Of a DNA stretch of 64,000 nucleotides, positions 1-8,508 are shown in pieces. Source of the stretch: Mycobacterium sp. 1465703.0 (lineage in GTDB: Bacteria; Actinomycetota; Actinomycetes; Mycobacteriales; Mycobacteriaceae); contig NZ_LZKU01000238.1 in assembly GCF_001672975.1 (NCBI RefSeq), forward strand, positions 62,001 through 126,000, given 5' to 3'. Both the position numbers and the translations under genes were made by a program. Below the pieces are notes generated by a model, which worked only from the letters and a program-made list of their open reading frames with translations, made no database searches and had not been told where the DNA came from. Position 1 is the first letter of the stretch; every line of letters begins with the position of its first letter.

Positions 1-812
1 AGGGCATTCGCGTACTGCGGTCGGTCGACGAAAGCATGGCGCTGCGCGAGCATGCGTCCTCGGCCCAGCGCGCCGTCGTCATCGGCGCCGGCTTCATCGG
101 CTGCGAGGTGGCGGCCAGCCTACGCAGCCTGGGCGTGGACGTGGTGCTGGTGGAGCCGCAGCCGACCCCGCTGGCCGCGGTGCTCGGTCAGCAGATCGGC
201 GAGCTGGTGGCCCGGTTGCACCGGGCCGAAGGTGTCGACGTTCGTCTCGGCGTCGGCGTGTCAGAGGTGCGCGGTGACACACAGGTCGAGGCGGTGGTGC
301 TGAGCGACGGCACCGAACTGCCCGCCGACATCGTGGTCGTCGGCATCGGGTCGCGCCCGGCCACCGAATGGCTCGAGGGCAGCGGAGTCCAGGTCGACAA
401 CGGCGTCATCTGCGATGAGGCCGGACGCACCAGCGCGCCGAACGTGTGGGCGCTCGGTGACGTCGCGTCCTGGCGCGATGCGACGGGACATCAAGGGCGC
501 GTGGAACATTGGAGCAACGTCGCCGATCAGGCCCGCGTCGTCGTGCCCGCGTTGCTGGGCCGGGAGGTGCCGTCGGTGGTGGTGGTGCCGTACTTCTGGA
601 GCGACCAGTACGACGTCAAGATCCAGTGCCTCGGTGAGCCGGAGGCCGACGACGTCGTGCATGTCGTCGAAGACGACGGCCGCAAGTTCCTGGCCTACTA
701 CGAGCGGGACGGGGCCCTGGTCGGCGTGGTCGGCGGCGGGATGCCCGGCAAGGTGATGAAGGTCCGCGCCAAGATCGCCGCGGCGGTGCCGATCGCCGAA
801 ATACTGGGCTGA
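1..812 (+). CDS. FAD-dependent ferredoxin reductase, 3' part (5' end outside window)
   Basis: The reading frame is open from the window edge, so the N-terminal FAD-binding part is missing. What remains begins just before the NAD(P)H-binding Rossmann motif (VIGAGFIGCEVA), then a conserved stretch ending VVVGIGSRPATEWL and the second FAD motif region NVWALGDVASW. The C-terminal reductase domain follows (YFWSDQYDVKIQCLG). This order is typical of putidaredoxin/rubredoxin-type ferredoxin reductases, which pass electrons from NAD(P)H through FAD to a ferredoxin, often serving cytochrome P450s. By position it resembles Rv0688 of M. tuberculosis. The internal Met at 36 is not the start because homology-like sequence continues upstream. 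It converges on the next gene with a 22-bp gap. Confidence 0.9.
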   Translation, partial: GIRVLRSVDESMALREHASSAQRAVVIGAGFIGCEVAASLRSLGVDVVLVEPQPTPLAAVLGQQIGELVARLHRAEGVDVRLGVGVSEVRGDTQVEAVVLSDGTELPADIVVVGIGSRPATEWLEGSGVQVDNGVICDEAGRTSAPNVWALGDVASWRDATGHQGRVEHWSNVADQARVVVPALLGREVPSVVVVPYFWSDQYDVKIQCLGEPEADDVVHVVEDDGRKFLAYYERDGALVGVVGGGMPGKVMKVRAKIAAAVPIAEILG

Positions 813-834
813 GGCGTCTTTTTCGGCCCGGCAC

Positions 835-1662
835 TCAGGCGTTGGCGGCCGCGTACCGATCGCCGGAGAACTCGATGTTGCGGATCACCGTGGCGAGCTG
901 ATCGGCGATACCGGGCGCGGTGACGATCGTCGACGCGGATTTATAAGTGTGCGGGTTGCCCTGCGCGTCGGTGAGCTGCGCTCCTGCTTCGCGGGCGATG
1001 AGTGTCCCCGCGGCGGTGTCCCACGGCTTGTTGGACATCATCACGCAGGCGTCCAGGGCGCCTTCGGCTACGAACGCGAGGTCAAGGGTTGCTGCTCCGA
1101 TCATCCGGATCCGCTCGACGCGGGGCACCAACTCGGTGGTGATCGCCAGCCGGTGCGCATTGAGGCTGCCGGCGTCGTGGCCGACGGCGTAGTCGCCGAG
1201 CGACACGATGGCACCGCTGAGGCTGTCGGTGGCGCTGGCGGCGATCCGCTGCCCGTTCATGAACGCGCCTTTGCCTTCGATGGCGTGGTAGGTCTTGGCG
1301 AGCAGGGGAGCGTGGGTGACGGCCACCACCGTGCGCCCTGCGTGCAGCAGAGCCAGTGATACCGCACACAGCGGAAGGCCGTGTACGAAGTTGGATGTCC
1401 CGTCGATGGGATCGAGTACCCACAGCCAGTCGGAAGTCTCGATGTCGGGCTGGTGCTCGGACTCTTCGGCCAGCAGCGCGATGTCGTGGGTGCTCTGAGC
1501 GAGATAGTCGGCGATGTCGCGCTGAATCGACAGATCAACGTCGGTTACCGTGTCGCGGTCACCCTTGTGCTGCACCGAGCTCGGTTGCGATTTCTTGAGC
1601 GTGGTGGCACCGATCTGCGTTGCTTGCCAAGCGATTTCGAAAAGCTCTTGTATTGTCCTCAT
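835..1662 (-). CDS. Inositol monophosphatase family protein
   Basis: A 275-residue Mg2+-dependent phosphatase of the IMPase/FBPase/CysQ superfamily. It has the acidic pair in LLAEESE (E66-E67), the core metal site WVLDPIDGTSNF (D84, D87) and the C-terminal WDTAAG motif (D215). The likely substrate is myo-inositol-1-phosphate or a related sugar phosphate; motifs alone do not separate these from 3',5'-bisphosphate nucleotides. The frame stays open to 1869, but the family N-terminus (helical MRTIQELFEIAWQA) fits a start at 1662. The ribosome binding site there is weak (CAGG). The gene stands alone, convergent with the ferredoxin reductase. I do not recall a phosphatase at this place in M. tuberculosis, so it may be a local insertion. 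Confidence 0.85.
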   Translation of the reverse strand: MRTIQELFEIAWQATQIGATTLKKSQPSSVQHKGDRDTVTDVDLSIQRDIADYLAQSTHDIALLAEESEHQPDIETSDWLWVLDPIDGTSNFVHGLPLCAVSLALLHAGRTVVAVTHAPLLAKTYHAIEGKGAFMNGQRIAASATDSLSGAIVSLGDYAVGHDAGSLNAHRLAITTELVPRVERIRMIGAATLDLAFVAEGALDACVMMSNKPWDTAAGTLIAREAGAQLTDAQGNPHTYKSASTIVTAPGIADQLATVIRNIEFSGDRYAAANA

Positions 1663-2153
1663 TGGGCCTGTTTGCCTCGCTTCCGGTGTTAGCGTGCGTT
1701 CGGCGCTTTTCGAGCATAAGGGATCAGCGATTTCACGTCGCGCGCACCCCGGCGCAACGAAAACACTTAGACAATCAAGTCTTTCGTGCCAACCACCCGA
1801 GGCCCTGTAGTTTCCATTCGAATTGCCCTGGTACCACAGGCCATTTCGATCGTGATACACCTCACTCAAACACAGATGTAGCCGGGGTCACACAATTGCC
1901 AGTGTTCCCAGCGCCAAACGCATTGTGCTGGAAAAGCGTAGCGGTGAAGTGCGGTGAATTTTGCTGCCCCGACATCGATCGCCGCGTTCTGTGCAGCGCG
2001 TGCCGGGCTCCGTTACTGTCTGCAACGAACGGTGTTGGGGGACCTCATACAACGCAGTGGGTTGGCTGCACTGCCCGGCTCGACGGCCGCCGCTGAATCA
2101 CCGTTCTTATCCAGAAATCCCAGTAATCCAAATTGCAGGTAGGTGATTGGCAA
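1663..2153. other. Intergenic region between divergent IMPase and aldo/keto reductase genes
   Basis: About 490 bp, clearly lower in GC than its neighbours and without a credible gene. Short open frames here (for example 1620-2096 on the plus strand) lack coding character and a ribosome binding site. It should hold the promoters of both flanking genes. An AGGTAGG at about 2136-2142 is the probable Shine-Dalgarno sequence of the aldo/keto reductase. No convincing -35/-10 pair was recognised. Confidence 0.6.
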
Positions 2154-3014
2154 GTGACAGTGATTGATGAGAAGTACAGCTCGGCCAGCGCGATTCCGAC
2201 CGTCGCTCTCAACGACGAGGCGAAGATGCCTGTACTTGGCCTGGGGGTAGCCAAGTTGTCCGATGAGGAGACGGAAAGCTCGGTACTCGCGGCGCTGGAG
2301 GCCGGCTGCCGCCTCATCGACACCGCTGCCTCTTACGGAAACGAAGAAGCCGTCGGGCGCGCGATCGCCGCCTCGGGCATCGCCCGTGAGGAATTGTTCG
2401 TCGCCACCAAACTGGGCACCTCGAAGCAGGGCTTCCACACCGCCCAAGAGTCGTGCAAGCAGAGCCTGGACCGCCTCGGGCTGGATTACCTCGACCTCTA
2501 CCTGATCCACTGGCCGGCGCCGAAGCTGGGCAAGTACGCGGAGAGCTTCGAGGGCATGAAGGTGGTCCGCGATGAAGGGCACGTCCGCTCGATCGGCGTC
2601 TGCAACTTCACCGAGGAACTGCTGGCGAACGTCATCGAGGAAACATCCGAAGTGCCCGCCGTGAACCAGGTTGAGCTGCACCCGCGCCTCAACCAGGCCG
2701 AGCTACGCCAGGCGCACGCCCAGCACGATGTGACGACACAGTCCTACAGCCCACTGGGCGTCGGCCGGCTGATCGAGGAACCGGTTGTCACGTCGATCGC
2801 CGCCGAATACGGTCGCACACCGGCGCAGGTGCTGGTCCGGTGGAACCTGCAGTTGGACAACGTCGTCGTCTCGCGCTCGTCCAAGCCCGAGCGCGTCGCG
2901 CAGAACCTGGACGTGTTCGACTTCACCCTCGACCCCGAGCACATGGAGGCCATCGAAGGATTGCATGACGGCACCCGGGTGCTGCACGATCCGATGACCT
3001 TCATGGGGACCTAG
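2154..3014 (+). CDS. Aldo/keto reductase
   Basis: A 286-residue NADPH-dependent (alpha/beta)8-barrel reductase of small aldehydes, ketones or ketoesters. The catalytic tetrad is complete: D56 and Y61 in DTAASYGN, K86 in VATKLGT, H119 in LYLIHWPAP. The cofactor-phosphate site lies in [11 protein letters not shown] near the C-terminus. The sequence closely resembles the mycobacterial AKR known as Rv2971. The GTG at 2154, preceded by AGGTAGG, is preferred; an in-frame upstream ATG at 2133 would add seven residues not typical of the family. It is a single gene, closed by a strong bidirectional hairpin. Confidence 0.9.
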   Translation: MTVIDEKYSSASAIPTVALNDEAKMPVLGLGVAKLSDEETESSVLAALEAGCRLIDTAASYGNEEAVGRAIAASGIAREELFVATKLGTSKQGFHTAQESCKQSLDRLGLDYLDLYLIHWPAPKLGKYAESFEGMKVVRDEGHVRSIGVCNFTEELLANVIEETSEVPAVNQVELHPRLNQAELRQAHAQHDVTTQSYSPLGVGRLIEEPVVTSIAAEYGRTPAQVLVRWNLQLDNVVVSRSSKPERVAQNLDVFDFTLDPEHMEAIEGLHDGTRVLHDPMTFMGT

Positions 3015-3033
3015 TAAGTGCAACCTGAGCGTG

Positions 3034-3066
3034 GCCGAATTGCCGGAATTAGTCCGGCAATTCGGC
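3034..3066. terminator. Bidirectional hairpin terminator
   Basis: A perfect 13-bp inverted repeat (GCCGAATTGCCGG / CCGGCAATTCGGC) around a 7-nt loop, between the convergent aldo/keto reductase and DUF2332 genes. There is no U-tract, as is usual in mycobacteria. It can fold on either strand, so it probably ends transcription from both sides. A looser outer pairing (AGCGTG 3028-3033 with CACGCT 3072-3077) could extend it. Confidence 0.8.
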
Positions 3067-3075
3067 TGCGTCACG

Positions 3076-4122
3076 CTATTGCCAGTCGACCGGCGGCCCG
3101 TGCGGATGGCATTCGCCGAGAGTCTGCAGGTCGCCGCCGGGCCAGCTGCGCGCCCGCACCAGGAACTTGATCGGTGCGCCCGGCCCGTCGCGTGCGGGCT
3201 CCATCGTCAGGTGGGCGAACGGTGAGCTGGCGTCGGCTCGCCTGGCCAGCGCGTCCAGCTGAGCGCGCACCGCGCTGCGTTCGTCGGCGGACAAATACTG
3301 CCAGGTGATCGAGTGCCACAGCACGGTCAGCGCGCCGCCGGCCAGGGTCAGGCCGGCGACCGCGTCGGCCGCCGACCGCCGCTCGAGTGTGGCCGGCACC
3401 CGCCGGGCAACCTCGATGGCGCCCCGCAGCCGCGCCAGCCGGGCCTCCTGGTCGGGCCAGACGTAACTCAGCACAGTCGTTTCCCCCTCGCTGCCGCCGA
3501 CGTCGATGGGTGCGATGTCATAGCCCTGACGCGCCGCGATCCGCAGTTCGCGCCGGGGCGGCACCGCGCCACGCCACGCGTCGTCGATGGTCACCGGTGA
3601 GTCGGCCGCTCCCCACTCGCCGCCGGCGAAGCGGTAGCGATAGTGATCGGCCCGCAGGTTCAGTCCCGCGCTCGATCCGATCTCGAAAAGCCTTATCGGC
3701 AAGCCGAACTCGTGATTGATGTGCAGCAACCCGCCGATCAGCGCGGCCGATCGGCCGACCTCGTTGGTCTGCGGCGGATGACTCAGCGACGCGCGCAGCG
3801 CGTCAACGTGAGCGGCCGCGGTGTCCAGAATTTCCGGCCAGGCGGATCCGGCATCCCACACGCCCCCGGTGCTGGGGTAGAAGCGGCGCAGCCGTGCCGC
3901 CCGGCCGTCGAGCACCAACCGGTGCAGCCCGCCCAGCAACCGCAGCGGCACCGCGTCGCGTGAGGGGGTGTCTTCGCGCCCGGACAGCACCCTCGCAAAG
4001 ACCCCGCCGGCCTCGACGTCGCCGGCGACCAACTCGAACAGCTCGCCATACATCGGCGAACCCGACGCGGCACAGAACCTGCCCTGCGACCGCAGCGTGT
4101 GCAGCAGGTGCTCGGCCGTCAC
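3076..4122 (-). CDS. DUF2332 domain protein
   Basis: A 348-residue soluble protein of the DUF2332 family, placed and sized like M. tuberculosis Rv0690c. Its function is unknown. Features are a conserved central stretch ([16 protein letters not shown]) and a late segment ([14 protein letters not shown]); no signal peptide or membrane helix is visible. The ATG overlaps the stop of mftR by 4 bp (ATGA at 4119-4122), so the two are co-transcribed and probably translationally coupled. That makes it part of the MftR regulon by position. The SAM-methyltransferase-like glycine pattern is only an impression. Confidence 0.85.
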   Translation of the reverse strand: MTAEHLLHTLRSQGRFCAASGSPMYGELFELVAGDVEAGGVFARVLSGREDTPSRDAVPLRLLGGLHRLVLDGRAARLRRFYPSTGGVWDAGSAWPEILDTAAAHVDALRASLSHPPQTNEVGRSAALIGGLLHINHEFGLPIRLFEIGSSAGLNLRADHYRYRFAGGEWGAADSPVTIDDAWRGAVPPRRELRIAARQGYDIAPIDVGGSEGETTVLSYVWPDQEARLARLRGAIEVARRVPATLERRSAADAVAGLTLAGGALTVLWHSITWQYLSADERSAVRAQLDALARRADASSPFAHLTMEPARDGPGAPIKFLVRARSWPGGDLQTLGECHPHGPPVDWQ

Positions 4123-4712
4123 CCGTCCAGCCTGTTCAGTCCGGCGCCGACCGCGTCGAAGGCATTGCCCAGGGCAACCGGCAACGGGACCGATTCATCG
4201 CTCAGCCAGTGTTCGTAGGCCGACAATGCCACCCCGAGCATCGTCCAGGCGACGGTCTGGGGCAGCAGATCGGCCGTCTTGCAGTCCAGGCGGCGTGCCA
4301 CGAATCCGGCGATTACCTCGCGCCAGCCGGCATACATCGTCATCGAATAGGCTTGCAGCTCAGCGGTTTGCAGAATCACCCGCATGCGCTGGCGATGCCG
4401 GGCCGTTTCCGACTCGTCAAAGGTGTTGAACGCCAACAGTGCAGCGCGCAGCGCATCGCCCAGGCGCACATCCGGCTCGACGTTGTCCAGCAGATCGCGC
4501 AGGTGCGCAAGATGATTGTCGAAGTCGCCCCAGGGGATGGCGTTCTTTGACGCGTAGTACCGAAACAGGGTCCGGCGCGAGATGCCGGCGGCCTGGGCGA
4601 CATCGTCGACGCTGACCTCGGCGAAACCACGGGCGCTGAACATGTCGATGGCGACGTCAGTGATGTGGTGCGGGGTGGTCGACCGGCGCCTACCCACCCG
4701 CGACTGCGGCAT
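4119..4712 (-). CDS. mftR: TetR family regulator MftR of the mycofactocin locus
   Basis: A 197-residue TetR-type repressor. Its N-terminal helix-turn-helix ([21 protein letters not shown]) is followed by a helical ligand domain. Its location, divergent from mftA, and its length match Rv0691c/MftR, described in mycobacteria as controlling the mft operon in response to long-chain acyl-CoA. The ATG at 4712 (MPQSR...) is preferred; the frame runs upstream to 4751, but that extension would intrude into the promoter. It overlaps the downstream DUF2332 gene by 4 bp. Confidence 0.9.
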   Translation of the reverse strand: MPQSRVGRRRSTTPHHITDVAIDMFSARGFAEVSVDDVAQAAGISRRTLFRYYASKNAIPWGDFDNHLAHLRDLLDNVEPDVRLGDALRAALLAFNTFDESETARHRQRMRVILQTAELQAYSMTMYAGWREVIAGFVARRLDCKTADLLPQTVAWTMLGVALSAYEHWLSDESVPLPVALGNAFDAVGAGLNRLDG

Positions 4713-4814
4713 CATCTGACCCCGCCCTTCCATTTCGGCACTCGATGCCATATTCTGGCGGCGAGTGTGACTCAGATCCCATCGTTGTCAAGACCAGACG
4801 AAAGGCAAGGCCCC
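4713..4814. promoter_or_regulatory. Divergent mftR/mftA control region
   Basis: A 102-bp space between the divergent starts. It holds an inverted repeat CACTCG (4739-4744), N17, CGAGTG (4762-4767), a candidate MftR operator, which encloses a plausible -10 TATTCT (4751-4756). The mftA ribosome binding site is the AAGGCAAGG at 4802-4810, just before the GTG. The -35 elements are not clear. Operator assignment is inference from symmetry and position. Confidence 0.5.
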
Positions 4815-4904
4815 GTGGACCACGAGATCGAAACCGACCCCCAACTCGTCACCGAGACCCTGGTCGAAGAGGTGTCCATCGACGGCATGTGCGGGGTCTA
4901 CTGA
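4815..4904 (+). CDS. mftA: Mycofactocin precursor peptide MftA
   Basis: A 29-residue ribosomal precursor starting at GTG. It has an acidic leader and the family C-terminus [10 protein letters not shown]. In the known pathway the last two residues, Val28 and Tyr29, are decarboxylated and cross-linked by MftC, then cut free by MftE. The rest acts as leader and binds MftB. The frame stays open upstream, but only the GTG at 4815 has a ribosome binding site and gives the conserved length. mftB starts 2 nt after the stop. Confidence 0.95.
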   Translation: MDHEIETDPQLVTETLVEEVSIDGMCGVY

Positions 4905-4906
4905 CC

Positions 4907-5215
4907 GTGCCTGCCCCCGCGCGGGATCGGGCGGCGACCTCGTTCGATCCCGACCGCGGCTGGCGACTGCACCCGCAGGTGGCGGTTCGGCCGGAACCGT
5001 TCGGCGCGCTGCTCTACCACTTCGGCACCCGCAAGCTGTCGTTCCTGAAGAACCGCACCATCCTCACCGTCGTGCAGTCGCTGGCCGACCATCCCGACAT
5101 CCGCTCCGCGTGCCGCGCGGCGGGCGTGGATGACGCCGGGCAGCCGCCGTATCTGCATGCGCTGGGTGTGCTCGTCGATTCCAACATGCTGGTACCCCGG
5201 GAGGACAACCAATGA
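4907..5215 (+). CDS. mftB: Mycofactocin RiPP chaperone MftB
   Basis: A 102-residue PqqD-like RiPP recognition element that binds the MftA leader and presents it to MftC. The fold signature is a small winged-helix module with the segment VAVRPEPFGALLYHFGTRKLSFL. The GTG at 4907 lies 2 nt after the mftA stop and gives the usual family length. The 3' end overlaps mftC by 4 nt (ATGA). Confidence 0.93.
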   Translation: MPAPARDRAATSFDPDRGWRLHPQVAVRPEPFGALLYHFGTRKLSFLKNRTILTVVQSLADHPDIRSACRAAGVDDAGQPPYLHALGVLVDSNMLVPREDNQ

Positions 5216-6423
5216 CCGCACCGTCGCAGGCGCCCGTGCCGCGGCTGATCGAGCAGTTCGAGCACGGGCTCGATGCACCCATCTGCCTCACCTGGGAGCT
5301 GACGTACGCCTGCAACCTGGCCTGTGTGCACTGCCTGTCATCGTCGGGCAAGCGGGATCCGCGCGAACTGTCCACTCGTCAATGCATGGACATCATCGAT
5401 GAGCTGGAACGCATGCAGGTGTTCTACGTCAACATCGGCGGCGGGGAACCCACTGTGCGCCCGGACTTTTGGGAATTGGTCGACTACGCCACCGAACACC
5501 ACGTCGGGGTGAAGTTCTCCACCAACGGCGTGCGCATCACCCCCGAGGTCGCCGCGCGACTGGCGGCCAGCGACTACGTCGATGTCCAGATCTCGCTGGA
5601 CGGCGCCACCGCCGAGGTCAACGATGCCGTGCGCGGGCCCGGGTCGTTCGACATGGCGGTACGGGCGCTGGAAAATCTGGCCAACGCCGGGTTCTCCGAC
5701 GCCAAGATCTCCGTGGTCGTCACCCGGCACAACGTCGACCAACTCGACGAATTCGCCGCGCTGGCAAGCCGTTACGGCGCCACCCTGCGGATCACCCGGC
5801 TGCGCCCGTCCGGACGCGGCGCCGACGTCTGGGAAGAGCTGCACCCAACCGCCGATCAACAGGTCCAGCTCTACGACTGGTTGGTCGCCAAGGGCGATCG
5901 GGTGCTCACCGGCGACTCCTTCTTCCACCTGGCCCCGCTCGGCCAGTCCGGTGCCCTGGCCGGCCTCAACATGTGCGGCGCGGGCCGCGTGGTGTGCCTG
6001 ATCGACCCGGTCGGCGACGTTTACGCCTGCCCATTCGCCATCCACGATCGCTTCCTAGCCGGAAACGTGGTGTCCGACAATGGTTTTGACAACGTCTGGA
6101 AGAACGCGCCGCTGTTCCGCGAGCTGCGTGAGCCCCAGTCGGCGGGTGCCTGCGGCAGCTGCGGGCACTACGACAGCTGCCGGGGCGGATGCATGGCCGC
6201 GAAATTCTTCACCGGGCTGCCGCTGGACGGGCCGGACCCCGAATGCGTTCAGGGCCACAGTGCGACCGCCCTGGCGCACGACCGTGAGACGCCGCGCCCG
6301 CGAGCCGATCATTCCCGCGGCAAGCGCCTGCGCCAGCCGGTGCCACTGACGCTGTCGCTGCGACCGCCGACGGTCACGCCGGCGGCGCCGCCGGCCCGCA
6401 TGTGTAACGAAAGCCCGGTGTGA
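5212..6423 (+). CDS. mftC: Mycofactocin radical SAM maturase MftC
   Basis: A 403-residue radical SAM/SPASM enzyme. The CX3CX2C cluster motif is CNLACVHC (C34, C38, C41); the SPASM cysteines are spread over the C-terminal half (MCGAGRVVC, YACPF, CGSCGHYDSCRGGC, PEC) for two auxiliary iron-sulfur clusters. Known chemistry for the family is oxidative decarboxylation of the MftA C-terminal Tyr, then C-C bond formation with the neighbouring Val. The last roughly 50 residues (from about residue 355) are a Pro/Arg-rich tail that looks disordered. It overlaps mftB by 4 nt and abuts mftD. Confidence 0.95.
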   Translation: MTAPSQAPVPRLIEQFEHGLDAPICLTWELTYACNLACVHCLSSSGKRDPRELSTRQCMDIIDELERMQVFYVNIGGGEPTVRPDFWELVDYATEHHVGVKFSTNGVRITPEVAARLAASDYVDVQISLDGATAEVNDAVRGPGSFDMAVRALENLANAGFSDAKISVVVTRHNVDQLDEFAALASRYGATLRITRLRPSGRGADVWEELHPTADQQVQLYDWLVAKGDRVLTGDSFFHLAPLGQSGALAGLNMCGAGRVVCLIDPVGDVYACPFAIHDRFLAGNVVSDNGFDNVWKNAPLFRELREPQSAGACGSCGHYDSCRGGCMAAKFFTGLPLDGPDPECVQGHSATALAHDRETPRPRADHSRGKRLRQPVPLTLSLRPPTVTPAAPPARMCNESPV

Positions 6424-6425
6424 CA

Positions 6426-7613
6426 ATGGCCGACGCATGGTTTGAAACCGTTGCCATCGCGCAACAACGCGCGAAGCGCCGGTTGCCGAAATCCGTTTAC
6501 TCGGCACTGATTGCGGCGAGCGAAAAGGGAATCACCGTCTCCGACAACGTCGAAGCATTCGGTGAACTCGGTTTCGCTCCCCATGTCGTCGGTGCGCCGG
6601 AAAAGCGTGATTTATCGACGACCGTTATGGGACAAGACATTTCCATGCCGGTAGTGATTTCGCCAACCGGTGTCCAGGCAGTCGATCCAGACGGCGAGGT
6701 CGCGGTCGCCCGCGCCGCGGCGGCCCGGGGAACCGCGATGGGCCTGTCCTCTTTCGCCAGCAAGCCGATCGAGGACGTCATCGCCGTCAACCCCAAGGTG
6801 TTCTTCCAGGTGTACTGGCTGGGCGGCCGCGACGCGATCGCCGAGCGGGTCGAGCGGGCCCGTCAGGCCGGCGCGGTCGGTCTGATTGTCACCACCGACT
6901 GGTCGTTCTCGCACGGGCGGGACTGGGGCAGCCCCAAGATCCCCGAGGAGATGAACCTGCGGACCATCCTGCGGTTGTCCCCGGAGGCGGTCTTCAAGCC
7001 CCGCTGGCTGTGGAAGTTCGGCAAGACCATGCGGCCACCGGAGCTCAGGGTGCCCAATCAGGGCCGCCGCGGCGAGCCCGGGCCGCCGTTCTTCGCGGCC
7101 TACGGGGAGTGGATGGGCACGCCGCCGCCGACCTGGGAGGACATCGCCTGGCTGCGCGAACTGTGGGGCGGGCCGTTCATGCTCAAGGGCGTGATGCGCG
7201 TCGATGACGCGAAAAGGGCAGTGGATGCCGGGGTTTCGGCGATTTCGGTGTCGAACCACGGCGGCAACAATCTGGACGGCACGCCGGCTTCGATTCGCGC
7301 GCTGCCCGCGGTGGCAGCCGCCGTCGGCGATCAGATCGAGGTGCTACTCGACGGTGGCATCCGCCGCGGCAGCGACGTCGTGAAGGCCGTGGCGCTGGGA
7401 GCGCGCGCGGTGATGATCGGCCGGGCCTACCTGTGGGGGCTGGCAGCGGCCGGGCAGCCGGGCGTGGAGAACGTCCTCGACATCTTGCGCGGCGGCATCG
7501 ACTCGGCACTGATGGGTCTGGGGCTGTCCTCGGTGCACGATCTCGGGCCGGGCGACATACTGGTGCCGCCGGGTTTCGTCCGGGCGCTGGGCGTGCCCTC
7601 AGCCGGTGCATAG
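6426..7613 (+). CDS. mftD: Mycofactocin FMN dehydrogenase MftD (LldD1 type)
   Basis: A 395-residue FMN-dependent alpha-hydroxyacid dehydrogenase-like barrel. Family marks include VISPTGVQAVDPDGE, the active-site region SVSNHGGNNLDGT and the FMN-phosphate motif LLDGGIRRGSDVVKA. In mycofactocin synthesis MftD oxidatively deaminates the cyclised Val-Tyr intermediate to give the redox-active premycofactocin; it was earlier annotated as L-lactate dehydrogenase LldD1. The ATG at 6426 gives the expected N-terminus (MADAWFETV). A GTG at 6420 that overlaps the mftC stop in GTGA fashion is also in frame and could add two residues. Confidence 0.93.
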   Translation: MADAWFETVAIAQQRAKRRLPKSVYSALIAASEKGITVSDNVEAFGELGFAPHVVGAPEKRDLSTTVMGQDISMPVVISPTGVQAVDPDGEVAVARAAAARGTAMGLSSFASKPIEDVIAVNPKVFFQVYWLGGRDAIAERVERARQAGAVGLIVTTDWSFSHGRDWGSPKIPEEMNLRTILRLSPEAVFKPRWLWKFGKTMRPPELRVPNQGRRGEPGPPFFAAYGEWMGTPPPTWEDIAWLRELWGGPFMLKGVMRVDDAKRAVDAGVSAISVSNHGGNNLDGTPASIRALPAVAAAVGDQIEVLLDGGIRRGSDVVKAVALGARAVMIGRAYLWGLAAAGQPGVENVLDILRGGIDSALMGLGLSSVHDLGPGDILVPPGFVRALGVPSAGA

Positions 7614-7656
7614 CAAAAGCCGGACTATTCGGGGCGGATTTATCTGAATAAAGTGA

Positions 7657-7682
7657 CGCCCGCGCAAATCGTGATACGGGCG
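7657..7682 (+). promoter_or_regulatory. GC-rich hairpin in the mftD-mftE gap
   Basis: CGCCCG (7657-7662) pairs with CGGGCG (7677-7682) over a 14-nt loop. It lies 43 bp after mftD in the one long gap inside mftA-G. It might attenuate readthrough or shield mRNA ends. A CATAAT at 7705-7710, just downstream, could be the -10 of an internal promoter, but I see no matching -35. Confidence 0.3.
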
Positions 7683-7690
7683 GGGTAACC

Positions 7691-7780
7691 GTGACGGACG
7701 AGCCCATAATGAGAACGCCCAGTGAACGACCTAGAAAAAAAGTTTTTTTCAAGCTTCAACAATTGGTGCACGCCAGGTGA
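7691..7780 (+). CDS. Possible small leader ORF coupled to mftE
   Basis: A GTG-started frame of 29 codons whose TGA overlaps the mftE GTG in the GTGA arrangement (7777-7780), the same coupling used elsewhere in this locus. The predicted peptide is basic (ends [13 protein letters not shown]). Its second half lies in an AT-rich tract very unlike its surroundings, with codons rare in mycobacteria (AAA, TTT, CTT, AGA). The ribosome binding site is poor. It may be chance; a conserved frame in relatives would support it. I do not recognise a family. Confidence 0.2.
   Translation: MTDEPIMRTPSERPRKKVFFKLQQLVHAR
7734..7750. repeat. A7/T7 perfect inverted repeat upstream of mftE
   Basis: GAAAAAAAGTTTTTTTC: an 8-bp arm on each side of one central G, in an otherwise GC-rich genome. 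It may be a bent or easily melted DNA site, or a protein-binding site. Its position 27 bp before the mftE start suggests a role in mftE expression, but none is established. Confidence 0.6.
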
Positions 7781-8508
7781 ATTCGGCCTACCATCACCGA
7801 GTGCCCGTACTCGGCGAATTAGGAACCGCGACGTCGAGCCAGCTATCGAGCAAGACCGCGTCGGTAATGGTTCCGCTGGGATCGACCGAACAACACGGTC
7901 CGCACCTGCCGCTGGATACCGACACCCGGATCGCGACGGCGGTCGCCGGCCGCGTGTTGACGCGTCTCGGGCCCGAGTGGCTGGTGGCGCCGGCCATCGC
8001 CTACGGCGCCAGCGGCGAGCACCAGAGCTTCGCCGGAACGATCTCGCTGGGCACCGAGGCGTTGACGCTGCTGCTGGTCGAGTACGGCAGGTCAGCGGCC
8101 GGATGGGCGCAGCGCATCGTCTTCGTCAACGGCCACGGCGGCAATGTCGCGGCATTGACCGGCGCGGTGGCCCGGCTGCGCGCCGAGGGCCGCGACGTCG
8201 GCTGGTGCCCCTGCCTGACCGCCGGTGGTGACGCCCACGCCGGCCATACCGAAACATCGGTGTTGCTACATATCTCGCCGGGCGACGTCCGCACCGATCG
8301 GTGGGTGGCCGGGAATCGCGCGCCGCTGCCCGAGTTGCTCGGGTCGATGCGCCGTGGCGGAGTCGCGGCGGTCAGCCCGGTCGGCGTACTGGGCGACCCG
8401 ACCACCGCCACCGCGGCCGAGGGCGAGCGGATCTTCACCGAGATGGTCGACGGCTGTGTCCGCCGCGTCCTGCGGTGGCGGCCCGCACCCGACGGGATGC
8501 TGACATGA
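7777..8508 (+). CDS. mftE: Mycofactocin peptidase MftE (creatininase family)
   Basis: A 243-residue metallohydrolase of the creatininase superfamily. Metal ligands are visible in [17 protein letters not shown] (about E38, H40, D47), FVNGHGGN and [10 protein letters not shown]. In the pathway it cuts the C-terminal Val-Tyr-derived dipeptide from modified MftA, releasing the substrate of MftD. The GTG start at 7777 gives the conserved N-terminus ([11 protein letters not shown]). It overlaps mftF by 4 nt. Confidence 0.93.
   Translation: MNSAYHHRVPVLGELGTATSSQLSSKTASVMVPLGSTEQHGPHLPLDTDTRIATAVAGRVLTRLGPEWLVAPAIAYGASGEHQSFAGTISLGTEALTLLLVEYGRSAAGWAQRIVFVNGHGGNVAALTGAVARLRAEGRDVGWCPCLTAGGDAHAGHTETSVLLHISPGDVRTDRWVAGNRAPLPELLGSMRRGGVAAVSPVGVLGDPTTATAAEGERIFTEMVDGCVRRVLRWRPAPDGMLT

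Noticed and set aside
1620-2096. 158-codon plus-strand frame after the IMPase start
   Set aside because: It partly overlaps the phosphatase gene on the other strand, has no ribosome binding site, and its Cys/Arg/Pro-rich translation looks like chance.
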